The notes: generated by a model not told the origin, from the letters alone. Counted from the stretch's first letter, positions 37,790 through 47,217 are shown. The stretch is DNA of 64,000 nt from CAWKMN01 sp963850765 (GCA_963850765.1 CAWKMN010000009.1:744001-808000); one strand, 5' to 3'. Translations and numbers: made by a program.

Positions 37790-38298
37790 GATAAGAGCAG
37801 TTCACCACAGAGAACACAGAAGCCATTAGCGGTTAGCCATTAGCGATTAGCTTTACCTCACCCCCCGTCCCCCCTCTCCACGCGCGGAGAGGGGGAGTAG
37901 GTGGCGAACAAGGTGGAGCTTGTAGGGGCGGGTTAACAAACCCGCCCTGTTTTCTAAAGCTTTACGCGACTCTACTGAGGTGGAGAGGGGAATACGAGCG
38001 TTGTTTTCGTAGGGGCGTATCGCAATACGCCCCTACAGATCGACCCATGATTTGTACGAAAGTGCGTTATCCGAATAAATATCGCCTAAGGGCGCTGCCC
38101 AACTTGGGCGTGACCAGGGCCGTTCATGGCCCTTCCGATACATAGCCCGCTGCTTGCAGCGCTGGTGCATTGCAGCGCCGGGCGATTCTTGTCCATCCAC
38201 AATCTCAGCGATATGCCTTCTCACGCCCCGCTAGGCGTTTCCCGCGCTTGGAGTATAATCTAGATGTCGATCACCTTTATTCTCCTGCGAGACATCCT
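37790..38298. repeat. Gap of 500 bases with four repeat types
   Basis: GCCATTAGCGGTTAGCC words (37820-37850), a CCTCACCCCCCGTCCC hairpin (37857-37895), a TGTAGGGGCGGGTTAACAAA element (37920-37947), a near-perfect CGTAGGGGCGTATCGC palindrome (38008-38037), and an AGGGCCGTTCATGGCCC hairpin with GCTTGCAGCGCTGGTGC (38107-38190). A TATAAT at 38252 may serve as -10 of the cyclase promoter. Confidence 0.7.
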
Positions 38299-40449
38299 AT
38301 GCTCACCTCCTTGCATCGCGTCCGGCAGCGCACGACCCACCTGTTGTTTATGCCCCGGCATCCCTGGCGGCGGCTGCGCGGCGGCCTGATCATTGGGCTC
38401 GTCGTGGGCAGCCTGTTGGTGCTTGCCCTGCGGCTCGATCTGCTCAGCGGCATCCGCATGCAGCTGACCGATTACCTGTACACCGAGGACAGCATACCGG
38501 CCCGCTGTCAGGCGATCTGCCTGCGGACGGAGAACAGCTACGTCCCGGATAATCCGAACCCGACAGAAGGCATCACCGCGATTGTAGCCATTGACGATCG
38601 GAGCCTGGGAGCATTCGGGCGCACGCCGGTCGAATGGTCGCGCAGCGTGCATACGGATCTCATCACGTTCCTGACCGATGCGGGCGCGCGGGTGATCGCC
38701 TTTGACGTTCTGTTTGCCGATCCGACCGAAGCCGATGCCGAACTGGCTGACGCGATGCTGACGGCGCGTAATGTGATTCAGCCGGTCGCCGGCGGTTGGT
38801 GGGAAGGCTCCAAACAGACAACGCCCCGCGGTCAGTTTATCCAGTTCGACTACTACGCCTATCCGGCTCCCGCCCTGCGCGACGCCGCCCAGGTGATTGG
38901 GCATGTGAACGTCGTGCCGGATGAAGACGGCAAGGTGCGCGAAGTGCCGCTGGTGGTGCGCGACGGCGATCAGCTTATCCCGGCCCTGGCGCTGGCCGCG
39001 TACCTTCAGTATCTTCGCTTCCCGGTGGAACTGCTTGAGATCGAGCAGCATCACGTCAAATTCGCCAACCGGGATCTGTACACCGACGACATCGGGCAGA
39101 TGATGATCTCCTTCTTCGGTGAGCCGACCAATGTCAGCCAGCCTGGCGTCGGTGGCTCTGGTGAATTGACGGGAGTCAGGCGGCAGAGTACGTATCCCGT
39201 GTATTCCTATGTGGATGTCCTCGAAGGGCTTGTCCCGCCGGAGGCCTTTGAGGGCAAAATCGTGCTCGTCGGCGTGCTGGATGCCCAGGGCAACCCGGAC
39301 AGCTACGCCACGCCGAGCACGCGAACCGGCAAAAAGATGTACGGAGTTGAGATCAACGCCAGCATTATCGAGACCATCCACCAATCGCTGTCCACCGTGC
39401 CGCTGATCCACGACAAAAAAGTGCTGCTGGCGGATTTTGGCGCGCTCGGCACGCTGCAACTCTACCGGGGTACACCGTCTTTGCCGCTGCAACCCCAACC
39501 GGACGATGAGCGCATGGTTATCACGTTTCTGCTGGCGATGATCGGCGGGCTGGTGCTGCCGTTCCTGCGCTGGTACGTGGCGCTGCCGCTGACCATCCTC
39601 GCGTATATCGCCTATTATGTCTGGGCGTGGATTTCGTTTCACTTCTGGGGGCGCGTGCCCGAAATTCTGTTCCCCGCGCTGTCGTTGGGCCTGACCTTCA
39701 TGGGCACGCTGATCGTGATCTACGTGTTCGAGGAGCGCCGCCGGGGGCAGATCAACGACCTGTTCAGCCGCTACGTCTCGGCGGAGATCGCCTCGAAGAT
39801 CGTGGATTCGTTCGACCGGGGCCAGCTTGAGCTTGGCGGCGAGGAGCGCGAGATCACGGTGCTGTTTGCCGACGTGCGCGGCTTTACCACCCTGTCCGAG
39901 GGATTATCCCCACCCGAAGTCGTGCGGATTCTCAACGTGTTCCTGGAGCAGATGACGAGCACCGTCATGAACTACGGCGGCGCGGTCAATAAATACATTG
40001 GCGATAACATGATGGCGTTCTGGAACGCGCCCTATCCACAGGACGATCATGCGTGGCTGGCGACACATGCCGCGCTGGACATGCTCGAAGCGATCCGCAA
40101 AGTGAACGAAACCGGGCAGTTTGTGTACCCGGTCCAGTTCGGGATCGGGATCAATACCGGGCCGGTGGTCGTGGGCAATGTTGGCTCGGAGCGCCGCCTG
40201 GAGTACACGCCGATCGGGGATACGGTGAATGTCGCATCGCGGCTGTGCGGCGTCGCGCCGGGCGGGACATGCTACATCGGCGCGCGCACCCGCGAACTGC
40301 TGGGCGAACGCGTCACCCCGGTCGCCGTGCATCATCTGAAGCTGAAGGGCAAGACCGATGCTGTCGAGATCCACGAACTGCATCCCCCAAGCTCAATGGC
40401 AAGCACCTTGCCAAGTATGCGGATGGAGGATATTGTTCAGACAGGATAG
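38299..40449 (+). CDS. CHASE2-domain class III adenylate cyclase
   Basis: Membrane sensor making cAMP. Start MLTSLHRVRQRTTHLL; the frame is open 43 codons upstream, but that is repeat. The N-terminal helix (GLIIGLVVGSLLVLALRL) is followed by an extracytoplasmic CHASE2 domain (residues 60 to 400: IVAIDDRSLGAFG, RVIAFDVLFADPTE, KIVLVGVLDAQGNPDSYATP). Three helices follow near 420-500, then the cyclase domain: VLFADVRGFTTLS and NKYIGDNMMAFWNAPY supply both metal Asp residues and the adenine-type Lys, and YTPIGDTVNVASRL the second substrate residue. A FecR gene and a Crp-type gene follow on the same strand, giving a sensor-to-regulator order. The stop codon lies in a half copy of the GGTGAGG repeat. 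Confidence 0.9.
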   Translation: MLTSLHRVRQRTTHLLFMPRHPWRRLRGGLIIGLVVGSLLVLALRLDLLSGIRMQLTDYLYTEDSIPARCQAICLRTENSYVPDNPNPTEGITAIVAIDDRSLGAFGRTPVEWSRSVHTDLITFLTDAGARVIAFDVLFADPTEADAELADAMLTARNVIQPVAGGWWEGSKQTTPRGQFIQFDYYAYPAPALRDAAQVIGHVNVVPDEDGKVREVPLVVRDGDQLIPALALAAYLQYLRFPVELLEIEQHHVKFANRDLYTDDIGQMMISFFGEPTNVSQPGVGGSGELTGVRRQSTYPVYSYVDVLEGLVPPEAFEGKIVLVGVLDAQGNPDSYATPSTRTGKKMYGVEINASIIETIHQSLSTVPLIHDKKVLLADFGALGTLQLYRGTPSLPLQPQPDDERMVITFLLAMIGGLVLPFLRWYVALPLTILAYIAYYVWAWISFHFWGRVPEILFPALSLGLTFMGTLIVIYVFEERRRGQINDLFSRYVSAEIASKIVDSFDRGQLELGGEEREITVLFADVRGFTTLSEGLSPPEVVRILNVFLEQMTSTVMNYGGAVNKYIGDNMMAFWNAPYPQDDHAWLATHAALDMLEAIRKVNETGQFVYPVQFGIGINTGPVVVGNVGSERRLEYTPIGDTVNVASRLCGVAPGGTCYIGARTRELLGERVTPVAVHHLKLKGKTDAVEIHELHPPSSMASTLPSMRMEDIVQTG

Positions 40450-40568
40450 GGGGCCGGGGGGTGAGGCCGTTTTGATGCAATCGCCCTGGGTTTCGCGGGC
40501 AATCGTGCGCCACTTGGGCGATAATCTGATTACAATGGAGCCATCAAAACAGAGCGGAGAGTGAACTT

Positions 40569-41669
40569 ATGAGCCGGACGATGCGAGGACTCTTGATTGT
40601 GATCAGCCTGGGAGCCGTGCTGGTGGGCATGGCGGCAGTGGGCTACCAACCCGTCCGCCAGGAGGCCACCGTCGCCACGCTGCTCGTCACCCTCGGCAGC
40701 GCGACGATCACCCCCGCCGGTGGAGGAGAAGCCCAGGAATACGCGGTCGATGACACATCCCTGGTGAATGTAGGAGATGCCATTGTCGTCTCGGAGGATG
40801 GCGAGGCGCTGCTGACGTTCTTTGAGGGGAGCCAATCCCGGCTGTCAGCCGCGACATCGGTCGAGGTGCAGGAGTTCAGCGTCGAGGAAAGCCAGACGGC
40901 GATTAACCTCTCGCTGACCGCCGGGCAGGCGCAAAGCAGCGTCGAGCCCGAAGACGGCACCCAATCGCAGTTCGAGGTCAGCACCCCCGCGGCGACGATC
41001 ACCGTGCGCGGCACCGAATTTCTGGTGTTTGTCCGCGAGGACCAGTTAACCCAGGTGGCGACGCTGGAAGGGACGGTCGAGGTCAGTGCCCAGGGCCAGA
41101 GCGTTGAGGTTCCGCAGGGATATGGTGTGCGTGTGGTGCCGGGTGAAGCGCCCGGCGAGATCACGGTGTGGGGGCAGGTACGGTTAGCCGTCGATGCGCC
41201 CGTGCCGGACGTCGCCGGACTGCCGGTAATCGTTACCAGTACGAGCACCGGGCACACCTACCAGTATCGCAGCGACGACGTGATGATGATGGCGCTCGGC
41301 ACCTACGATCTGCGGCTGGACATCCCCGGCCCGCTGGTGATCACCGCTATGGTATTCCCCACCGAGACACAGCCCGAAACGCCGTTGGAGCTTGAAGCGG
41401 CCGTCGGCGCGCTCGTCGTCCGGCTGGTGGACAGCGGCGGCGCGGTCATTGAGGATGAGAACAGGCTGCTGGTGCGCTTCGAGTCCGCCGATCTGATGGG
41501 TGAGACGGCGGTGCTGCCCGGTGCGCCGATCCTGGCCGGGCCGGGCGAGTGGACCGTCACGGTTGCGCCGGAATCGGACCCCGAACAGGTGCAGACCTTT
41601 CCGATCACCATTGAAGCCGGCGCGGTCACGACCCTGGACGTCAGCGCCGAGAGTGTAGAACAGGGGTAA
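40569..41669 (+). CDS. FecR-domain exported protein
   Basis: A 366-residue protein with an N-terminal signal anchor (GLLIVISLGAVLVGMAAVGY). Residues 30 to 190 form the FecR domain: VGDAIVVSEDGEALLTFFEG, QSRLSAATSVEVQEFS, STPAATITVRGTEFLV, LEGTVEVSAQGQSVEVPQ. The C-terminal part has two further beta domains (MALGTYDLRLDIPGPLVIT and a segment ending TTLDVSAESVEQG). FecR domains relay or sense at the cell surface and are often encoded beside CHASE2 cyclases. It follows the cyclase by 119 bases and precedes the Crp-type gene by nine. Confidence 0.85.
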   Translation: MSRTMRGLLIVISLGAVLVGMAAVGYQPVRQEATVATLLVTLGSATITPAGGGEAQEYAVDDTSLVNVGDAIVVSEDGEALLTFFEGSQSRLSAATSVEVQEFSVEESQTAINLSLTAGQAQSSVEPEDGTQSQFEVSTPAATITVRGTEFLVFVREDQLTQVATLEGTVEVSAQGQSVEVPQGYGVRVVPGEAPGEITVWGQVRLAVDAPVPDVAGLPVIVTSTSTGHTYQYRSDDVMMMALGTYDLRLDIPGPLVITAMVFPTETQPETPLELEAAVGALVVRLVDSGGAVIEDENRLLVRFESADLMGETAVLPGAPILAGPGEWTVTVAPESDPEQVQTFPITIEAGAVTTLDVSAESVEQG

Positions 41670-41678
41670 CACGTCTGC

Positions 41679-42362
41679 ATGACCATCCGTCAGGCGCCCT
41701 TTTCGCTGTCCGACCGGCTGGCTGATCTGCCCTATTTCCGGGAGATGCAGCCCGACCGGCTGGCGGCGCTCGCCCGCCGTGCCATATGCCGCGAGTTTCT
41801 GCCCCAGGAGACGATCCTGGCCTGGGGGGAGCCATCGGCGGGGCTGTGGGTGATTGAAGAAGGGCGAGTCAAAATCTGCCGGGTAAGCCCCGACGGGCGC
41901 GAGCATATTCTGCGGCTGGCAGGCCCCGGCAATTCGTTTAACGAGATCCCGGCGCTGGACGGTGGCCCGAACGCCGCCAGCGCCATCGCGCTCAGCCGGG
42001 TGTCGGCCTGGATGCTGCCGTCCGCCGCGCTGCGCGACGAGCTCCGCGCCGATCACGAATTAGCGCTGCACATGATCGACGTGCTGGCCGGGCGGATGCG
42101 CGCGCTCGTGCAGCAGATCGAGGATCTGGCGCTGTATTCGGTGACGGCGCGTCTGGCACGATTTCTGCTGCTTCAACTCGAAAACGAAGCCCTGAGCGGC
42201 CCCGGCATCACGCGAGCGACGATCGCCGCGCATCTCGCCACCACCCCCGAAACCGTGAGCCGCGCCCTCCGCACCCTGGAAGACATCGGCGCGATCCGCT
42301 TTGACCGGCAGGATATTCTGATCCTGCGGCCCGATCTGCTGCATTCCGTGGCGATGGACTGA
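41679..42362 (+). CDS. Crp/Fnr family transcription regulator
   Basis: A 227-residue regulator. The cNMP-binding fold spans residues 15 to 130 (AWGEPSAGLWVIEEGRVKIC, GPGNSFNEIPALDGG). A dimer helix follows (MIDVLAGRMRALVQQIEDLA). The helix-turn-helix is ITRATIAAHLATTPETVSRA, and the wing IGAIRFDRQDILIL. The recognition helix TPETVSRAL carries the Glu-x-x-Ser-Arg of FNR/DNR-type proteins, which read TTGAT half-sites. There is no N-terminal Cys cluster, so it would not be an iron-sulfur FNR; a DNR-like heme/NO sensor or cAMP sensor are options. A TTGAT-N4-ATCAA site lies 350 bases downstream. Confidence 0.88.
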   Translation: MTIRQAPFSLSDRLADLPYFREMQPDRLAALARRAICREFLPQETILAWGEPSAGLWVIEEGRVKICRVSPDGREHILRLAGPGNSFNEIPALDGGPNAASAIALSRVSAWMLPSAALRDELRADHELALHMIDVLAGRMRALVQQIEDLALYSVTARLARFLLLQLENEALSGPGITRATIAAHLATTPETVSRALRTLEDIGAIRFDRQDILILRPDLLHSVAMD

Positions 42363-42397
42363 TCTAAGTACTTCCCAACAGATTCTTTCGGGTGTTT

Positions 42398-42655
42398 TTG
42401 TAGGGGCGTATTGCAATACGCCCCTACCGGGCGGGGCAAGCCCACGCCCCTACCTCGTATTGCCTCAATTAATTGTAAATGTGCATAGCTTCGCCCCTAC
42501 GGAAAACCCTGGATCAACTTCCGTCAGGCTGTACTGTTTCCTGATGAGAATGTCCTTGTAGGGGAGCATCCCTGTGTGCTCCCGGTGCGACGAAGTCGCA
42601 CAAGAGGTGTTTAGCTCAACCGGGCGGACATGGAGGTCCGCCCCTACAAGGTTTT
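42398..42655. repeat. TGTAGGGGCG palindrome and composite GGGAGCA/GGCGGACA repeat
   Basis: TGTAGGGGCGTATTGCAATA palindrome at 42400-42428, then at 42555-42650 a composite of GTAGGGGAGCATCCC hairpin, GTGCGACGAAGTCGCAC hairpin and CGGACATGGAGGTCCG hairpin ending CGCCCCTACA. The composite recurs at 50154-50252. Confidence 0.75.
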
Positions 42656-42712
42656 TGCCGTAAATCGATGCCTCGCACCAGAAACTGATCTAACACGTTT
42701 TATACAATAAAC

Positions 42713-42754
42713 TTGATATAAATCAAGTTAAACCTCTCCGATCTCCTCTATACT
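42713..42754 (+). promoter_or_regulatory. FNR/DNR-type site at -41.5 with TATACT -10 element
   Basis: TTGAT-ATAA-ATCAA at 42713-42726 is an exact match to the FNR/DNR consensus; the palindrome extends to eight-base arms (AACTTGAT and ATCAAGTT). TATACT at 42749-42754 would place the start near 42761, so the site is centred at -41.5, the class II activator position. It drives the hemerythrin gene and perhaps the nitrite reductase fusion behind it. Confidence 0.75.
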
Positions 42755-42792
42755 GTGGGTAGTTGGTTCAGCTATGAGGAGAAGTGATCGCC

Positions 42793-43344
42793 ATGAAAGC
42801 AACCGAAATTCTGATGGACGAGCACCGCGTGATCGAGCGCGTGCTGATGGCTCTGGAAAGCGCCGCTCGCCGGGTCGAAGCCGGGCAGGCGCTGCGCCCT
42901 GAGTTCTTTGTGGACGCGGCCGATTTCATTCGCGGCTTTGCGGATGGCTGCCACCATATGAAAGAAGAGGGCGTGCTTTTCAAGACGATGGAAGAGTACG
43001 GCGTCCCGGTCACGGGCGGGCCGATCGGCGTGATGCTGCACGAGCACGACCTGGGGCGCGGCTTCACGCGGGAGATGCGCGAGGCGGCGCTGCGCTGGTC
43101 AGCCGGTGACGACTCGGCCCGCGCCGAGGTGGTATCTAACGCCCTGGCCTATGTGTCCCTGCTGCGCCAGCATATCCAGAAAGAAGACAATATCCTGTTT
43201 CGCATGGCCGACCAGGTGATCCCCGCCGACGAGCAGACTCATGTGGACGAAGGCTTCGAGCATATTGAGCACGAGGAAACCGGCGAAGGCGTTCACGAGA
43301 AATATCTTGGGATGGCCGAGCAGTTGGAGCAGGAAGTTCTGTAG
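42793..43344 (+). CDS. Hemerythrin-domain protein
   Basis: A 183-residue four-helix protein binding a di-iron centre. Likely ligands: His in DEHRVIERV near residue 14, His-His and Glu in GCHHMKEEGVLF near 55, His and Asp in MLHEHDLGRGF near 82, and His with Glu in RQHIQKEDNILF near 120. ATG at 42793 is taken; a GTG three codons earlier is too near the AGGAG. Such proteins bind O2 or NO or repair iron-sulfur centres. The FNR-type promoter and the nitrite reductase next door point to NO or low-oxygen conditions. Confidence 0.88.
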   Translation: MKATEILMDEHRVIERVLMALESAARRVEAGQALRPEFFVDAADFIRGFADGCHHMKEEGVLFKTMEEYGVPVTGGPIGVMLHEHDLGRGFTREMREAALRWSAGDDSARAEVVSNALAYVSLLRQHIQKEDNILFRMADQVIPADEQTHVDEGFEHIEHEETGEGVHEKYLGMAEQLEQEVL

Positions 43345-43465
43345 GTGTGCGCCAGGGATGAGCGTTGTTCATCCCGGTCACAAAAGATCGATAGTCTGCA
43401 CTGACCCGCCCCACGCTCTTATGTTGCGGCCTGGGCGGGTCAAATGATTCGTTTGGAGGTTTGGA
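43345..43465. other. Spacer with two hairpins before the nitrite reductase fusion
   Basis: GGGATGA...TCATCCC (43357-43377, seven pairs) and GACCCGCCC...GGGCGGGTC (43403-43441, nine pairs). Neither is followed by a T run. They may limit read-through or be regulatory; GGAGG then precedes the ATG at 43466. Confidence 0.45.
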
Positions 43466-45312
43466 ATGCACACGAGAAAAATAAAATGGCTTTTGTTTGC
43501 GGCAGGCGTGACGCTGCTGATCGCGGCGTTCGCTGTCAGCACGGGCGGATCGGATGTGACCGCCCAGGATGAAACGCCGACCGGCGGATCGCCGGCCACC
43601 GAAATCACGATCTCAATGGAAAATCTGGCATTTCAGCCGCATACGGTGGCGGTGGCGACAGGTGCAACGGTAACGTGGGTGAATAACGATACGACCCCAC
43701 ACACGGTCCACAGCCACGAAGGCTGGTTCGAATCGGGACCGATTGAACCCGGCGAGTCGTTTGTCTGGCAGGCAAGCCAGCCGGGAACGTTCCGATATGG
43801 CTGCGAGATCCATCCGGGCATGGAAGGCGTCGTGATCGTGCTGCCGGGTGGTGCGGTGGCCCCCCTGCCGTTTGATGGTCAGCCCGTGGAGCAGGTGTAT
43901 GCCGATAGCTGCGGCGGCTGCCATGGCCCTAACCGCGAAGGTGCGACTGGCCCGGCGCTAATCCCGGAGCGTCTGACCGAATCGGATGAGTTCTATTTTG
44001 ATGTGATCCATGACGGCAAACCCGGCACGCGTCATGCCGGCCTGGGGCGATCTGGGCATGTCCGAGGAAGAAGTCTGGATGCTGGTCGGCTTTATCCAGG
44101 GCGAACCGGACGCCGAGGCTGTCCAGTGGGAAATGGACCAGATCGAAGAAAGCCGCGAAGTGCTGGTCGATGAGAGCACGCTGCCCGCCGAACCGACGCA
44201 TAACGGCAATCTGGACAACCTGCTGCTGGTGACAGAGCGCGAGGCGCGCAGCATCGCCGTGTTCGATGGCGATACGCACACCCTGCTCGGCCATATCGAG
44301 GCCAGCTACCGCGCCCACGGCTACGCGTTTGATCCGACCAGTGACCGCTGGGCCTATAATGTCGGGCGCGACGGCTGGCTGTTTAAGATCGATCTCTACA
44401 CGCTGCAAGCCGTGGCGAAAGTGCGCGTCGGGCTGGATTCGCGCGGGCTGGCGATCTCGGATGACGGCCAGCATGTCATCGTCGGCAACTATATCCCCGC
44501 GACGGCGGTGATTCTCAACGCGCAAACGCTGGAGCCGGAGCGCGTGATCTATACCATCACGACCAATCCCGAGGGGGTGCAGGTTCAGTCGCGCGTGGCG
44601 ATTACCAGCGACGTGTCGCCGGATCTCGTCGGCCCCTATTTTCTCATCGGCCTGAAGGAAGCCGGGCAGGTCTGGCGCATCGATTGGAGCAATCCTGAGT
44701 TTCCTATCGAGACGGTGGAAAGCGTCGGCCATATCCTGCACGATGGGTTCCTCAGCCCGGATAACACCCGGTTCTACATCGCCGCCCAGACCGATAACTG
44801 GATAGGTGTGATCGACGTCGAAAACATGGAACTCGTCGAGCAGATCGAGACCGGCGACACCCCGCATCCCGGCTCCGGCGCGACCTGGGAACTCAACGGC
44901 AAAGAATACGGCGCGACGGTCCACGCGGGCGAAGGTCTGGTCACGGTGTGGGATCTGGAAACGAACGCGATCGTCGCCAAGATTCCCACCAGCGGCCCCG
45001 GCCTGTTTATCCGCTCGCACCCCGAAAATCCGTATATCTGGGCCGACACGATGTTCGCGGAACAGCCGAACCGGATCTATGTCATCGACAAGGAGACCTA
45101 CGAGGTCGTCCACGTGATCGAAGAAGGGCATCCAGACGCTGCATCCCGAATTTACGGTGGACGGGAAATATGTCTACGTGGCGGACTGGCAGGGCAACGT
45201 CGTCCGCGTGTACGACGGGCTGACGTTCGAGAAGGTGGCCGAGGTCGGCGGGGTGACGACGCCCACCGGCATCTTCAACACCGAGCGCCGCACGGAAACG
45301 TTGGGGCATTAG
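43466..45312 (+). CDS. Cupredoxin - cytochrome c - heme d1 nitrite reductase fusion (NirS-like), two frameshifts
   Basis: Predicted exported nitrite reductase (NO-forming) of about 615 residues. After a signal segment (WLLFAAGVTLLIAAFAVSTG), residues 45 to 125 form a type 1 copper domain with ligands His79, Cys113, His116 and Met119 (CEIHPGM). Residues 143 to 220 are cytochrome c: CGGCH at 149-153 and Met ligand in MPAWG, reached by removing one base near 44022. The d1 propeller follows: YNVGRDGWLFKID, LHDGF and PHPGSGA (the two active-site His of NirS), GLFIRSHPENPYIWAD. A shift near 45125 leads to LHPEFTVDGKYVYVADW and the NirS-type end TPTGIFNTERR. NirN, a related maturation enzyme, is the alternative. 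No heme d1 synthesis genes are in the window. Confidence 0.85.
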
Positions 45313-45504
45313 CAAGGAGCGGTTAGCGGTTAGCGGTTAGCGACCAACCTCACCCCCCGCCCCCGCCCTCTCCACACGCGGAGAGGGGGAGCCGGTGTGC
45401 CGCGCACGTTCTCTCAGCCGCGCCATAGAGAGGGGTGTCTGCTATCGTAATGCGTCCTTGCAGGGGCGGACCACCGTGTCCGCCCTTCAATTCCGGGGGC
45501 GCGG
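45313..45504. repeat. GGTTAGC words and CCTCACC hairpin repeat
   Basis: GCGGTTAGCGGTTAGCGGTT run (45318-45340), CCTCACCCCCCGCCCCC hairpin (45348-45395), then a GCAGGGGCGGACCACCGTG half element (45460-45485) up to the GNAT gene stop. Confidence 0.6.
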
Positions 45505-45948
45505 TTACTCTGAGGACGGCACAAAATGCCGCTCCAGCAGCACCGCCTCATCGACCAGCCCATGCCGCCGGTAAAATTCCAGGGCCCGATGATTATCGGG
45601 CATGACGCTCAGCGCGACCTCGGCGCAGCCGCGCTGCTGGGCCTCGTCCAGCACGGTGTCGAGCAGCCGGCCGCCGATCCCCTGGCCGCGCTGATCCTCC
45701 GCCACGATCAATTCCTCAACGAGACAGCACTCGCCCGCGTGGAAGAGATCGGGTCGCGTGGAACAGCTCAGCAATCCCACGGCACGCCCGTCCTCGATCG
45801 CCAGCAGAACCTTGCTGGACGGCGACGCGAGATACTGGCCGACATACGCGGCGGTGAGGGGCGTATATTCCCCATCGATAGCCGCGTGTGCGTGAATCAG
45901 GTCCACGATCATGCTGGCGTCGTCTGCCGTGGCGATCCGGATCTCCAT
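45505..45948 (-). CDS. GNAT family N-acetyltransferase
   Basis: A 147-residue acetyltransferase. The start MEIRIATADDASMIVDLI is chosen for AGAGGAGG upstream; the open frame extends 28 codons more. The acetyl-CoA site is VEELIVAEDQRGQGIGGRLL, and the C-terminal strand is ALEFYRRHGLVDEAVLLER. Substrate unknown. Confidence 0.85.
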   Translation of the reverse strand: MEIRIATADDASMIVDLIHAHAAIDGEYTPLTAAYVGQYLASPSSKVLLAIEDGRAVGLLSCSTRPDLFHAGECCLVEELIVAEDQRGQGIGGRLLDTVLDEAQQRGCAEVALSVMPDNHRALEFYRRHGLVDEAVLLERHFVPSSE

Positions 45949-46211
45949 GGTTGATGTTCCTCCTCTGGTGATGGTGCTCGCGGGTATTGTATCCGTTGAA
46001 TTGGCCTCGCGCATGGCGGATGCTGGCCTCACCCCTGGCGGGACGTCCCCTTCGGGGCTGCCCGCTTTCCCCTCTCCACGCGCGGAGAGGGGACTTGGTT
46101 AGTGCAGGTCCCCCTCGCCATCACATGGAGAGGGGAGTTAGGGGTGAGGTAAATCGCTGGTTGCCGTATCTACTCCCCGGTTATACTCGTACCAGAAGGG
46201 AGATCGAACGC
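45949..46211. repeat. Double CCTCACC/GGTGAGG hairpin repeat
   Basis: 46026-46150: GGCCTCACCCCTGGCGGG start, a GACGTCCCCTTCGGGGCTGC insert, TCTCCACGCGCGGAGAGG hairpin, CATCACATGGAGAGGGG hairpin, and GGGGTGAGG end. It lies between divergent genes. Confidence 0.7.
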
Positions 46212-47193
46212 ATGACGAAACCAACCGTATTTGTAACGCGCATCATCCCCGACCAGGGACTGGACATGATCCGCGCGGCGTGCGAGGTGATCGTGTGGGA
46301 GGACGAGCTGCCGCCGCCGTATGACGTGCTGCGCCGCGAGAGCGCCCAGGCCGACGGGCTGCTGTGCCTGCTCTCGGACCGGATCGACGCCGGTCTGATC
46401 CAGGCGGCGCGGCCCCGCCTGCAAGGTGATCAGCCAGATGGCCGTCGGATTCGATAACGTGGACGTGCAGGCGGCGACGGCGGCGGGCATCCCGGTGGGG
46501 AATACGCCGGGCGCGCTGACGGATACCACCGCCGATTTTGCGTTCGCGCTGCTGATGGCGGCGGCGCGCCGGATCGCGGAGGCGGAGCGGTTTGTGCGGG
46601 CGGGCAAATGGCGTACCTGGGGGCCGATGCTGCTGATGGGCCAGGATATTCACGGCGCGACACTGGGCATTGTCGGCATGGGACGGATCGGGCTGGCGAT
46701 GGCGCGGCGGGCCGCCGGGTTCGATATGCGCGTCATCTACGCTGACCGGGATGATGTCCCCGAGGCCAATGCGATCGGCGCGCAGCGGCGCACGTTCGAG
46801 GAGGTGCTGGCGGAATCGGATTTCCTCAGCCTGCATACGCCGCTCACCGCCGAGACGCACCACCTGATCAATGCGGACGCGCTCAAGCGCATGAAGCCCA
46901 CCGCTGTGCTGATCAACACGGCGCGCGGTCCGGTGGTCGATTCCCATGCGCTGGCTCACGCATTGACCAGCGGCACCATCGCCTACGCCGCGCTGGACGT
47001 CACCGAGCCGGAGCCGATCCCGATGGAGTCGCCGCTGCTGTCGCTGGACAACTGCCTGATCGTGCCGCACATCGCGAGTTCGAGCATCGCCACGCGCACG
47101 CGGATCGCGGTCATGGCGGCGGAGAATCTGCTGGCGGGGTTGGCGGGTGAGCGCCTGCCGTACTGCGTCAATCCGCAGGTGTATGACAGGTAG
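46212..47193 (+). CDS. D-2-hydroxyacid dehydrogenase (glyoxylate/hydroxypyruvate reductase type), one frameshift
   Basis: NAD(P)-dependent reductase of 2-oxo acids, about 325 residues. GGGAG precedes the ATG. The first frame has VFVTRIIPDQGLDMI and ADGLLCLLSDRIDAGLI; a one-base shift near 46420 leads to VISQMAVGFDNVDVQAATAA with the substrate-side loop. Rossmann motif: LGIVGMGRIGLAMARR. Catalytic Arg in LINTARGPVVD, Glu in DVTEPEPIP, and His in IVPHIASSS. The VGFDNVD motif and length fit GyaR/GRHPR enzymes. It stands just before the pentose cluster, on the opposite strand. Confidence 0.88.
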
Positions 47194-47217
47194 TCGCACG
47201 CTTACGTTTCCCGCGTT

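Noticed and set aside
42713..42726. TTGAT-N4-ATCAA as one more dispersed palindrome
   Set aside because: It shares no sequence with any of the repeat families, is AT-rich, and sits at the exact activator position before a -10 element, so it was kept as a regulatory site.
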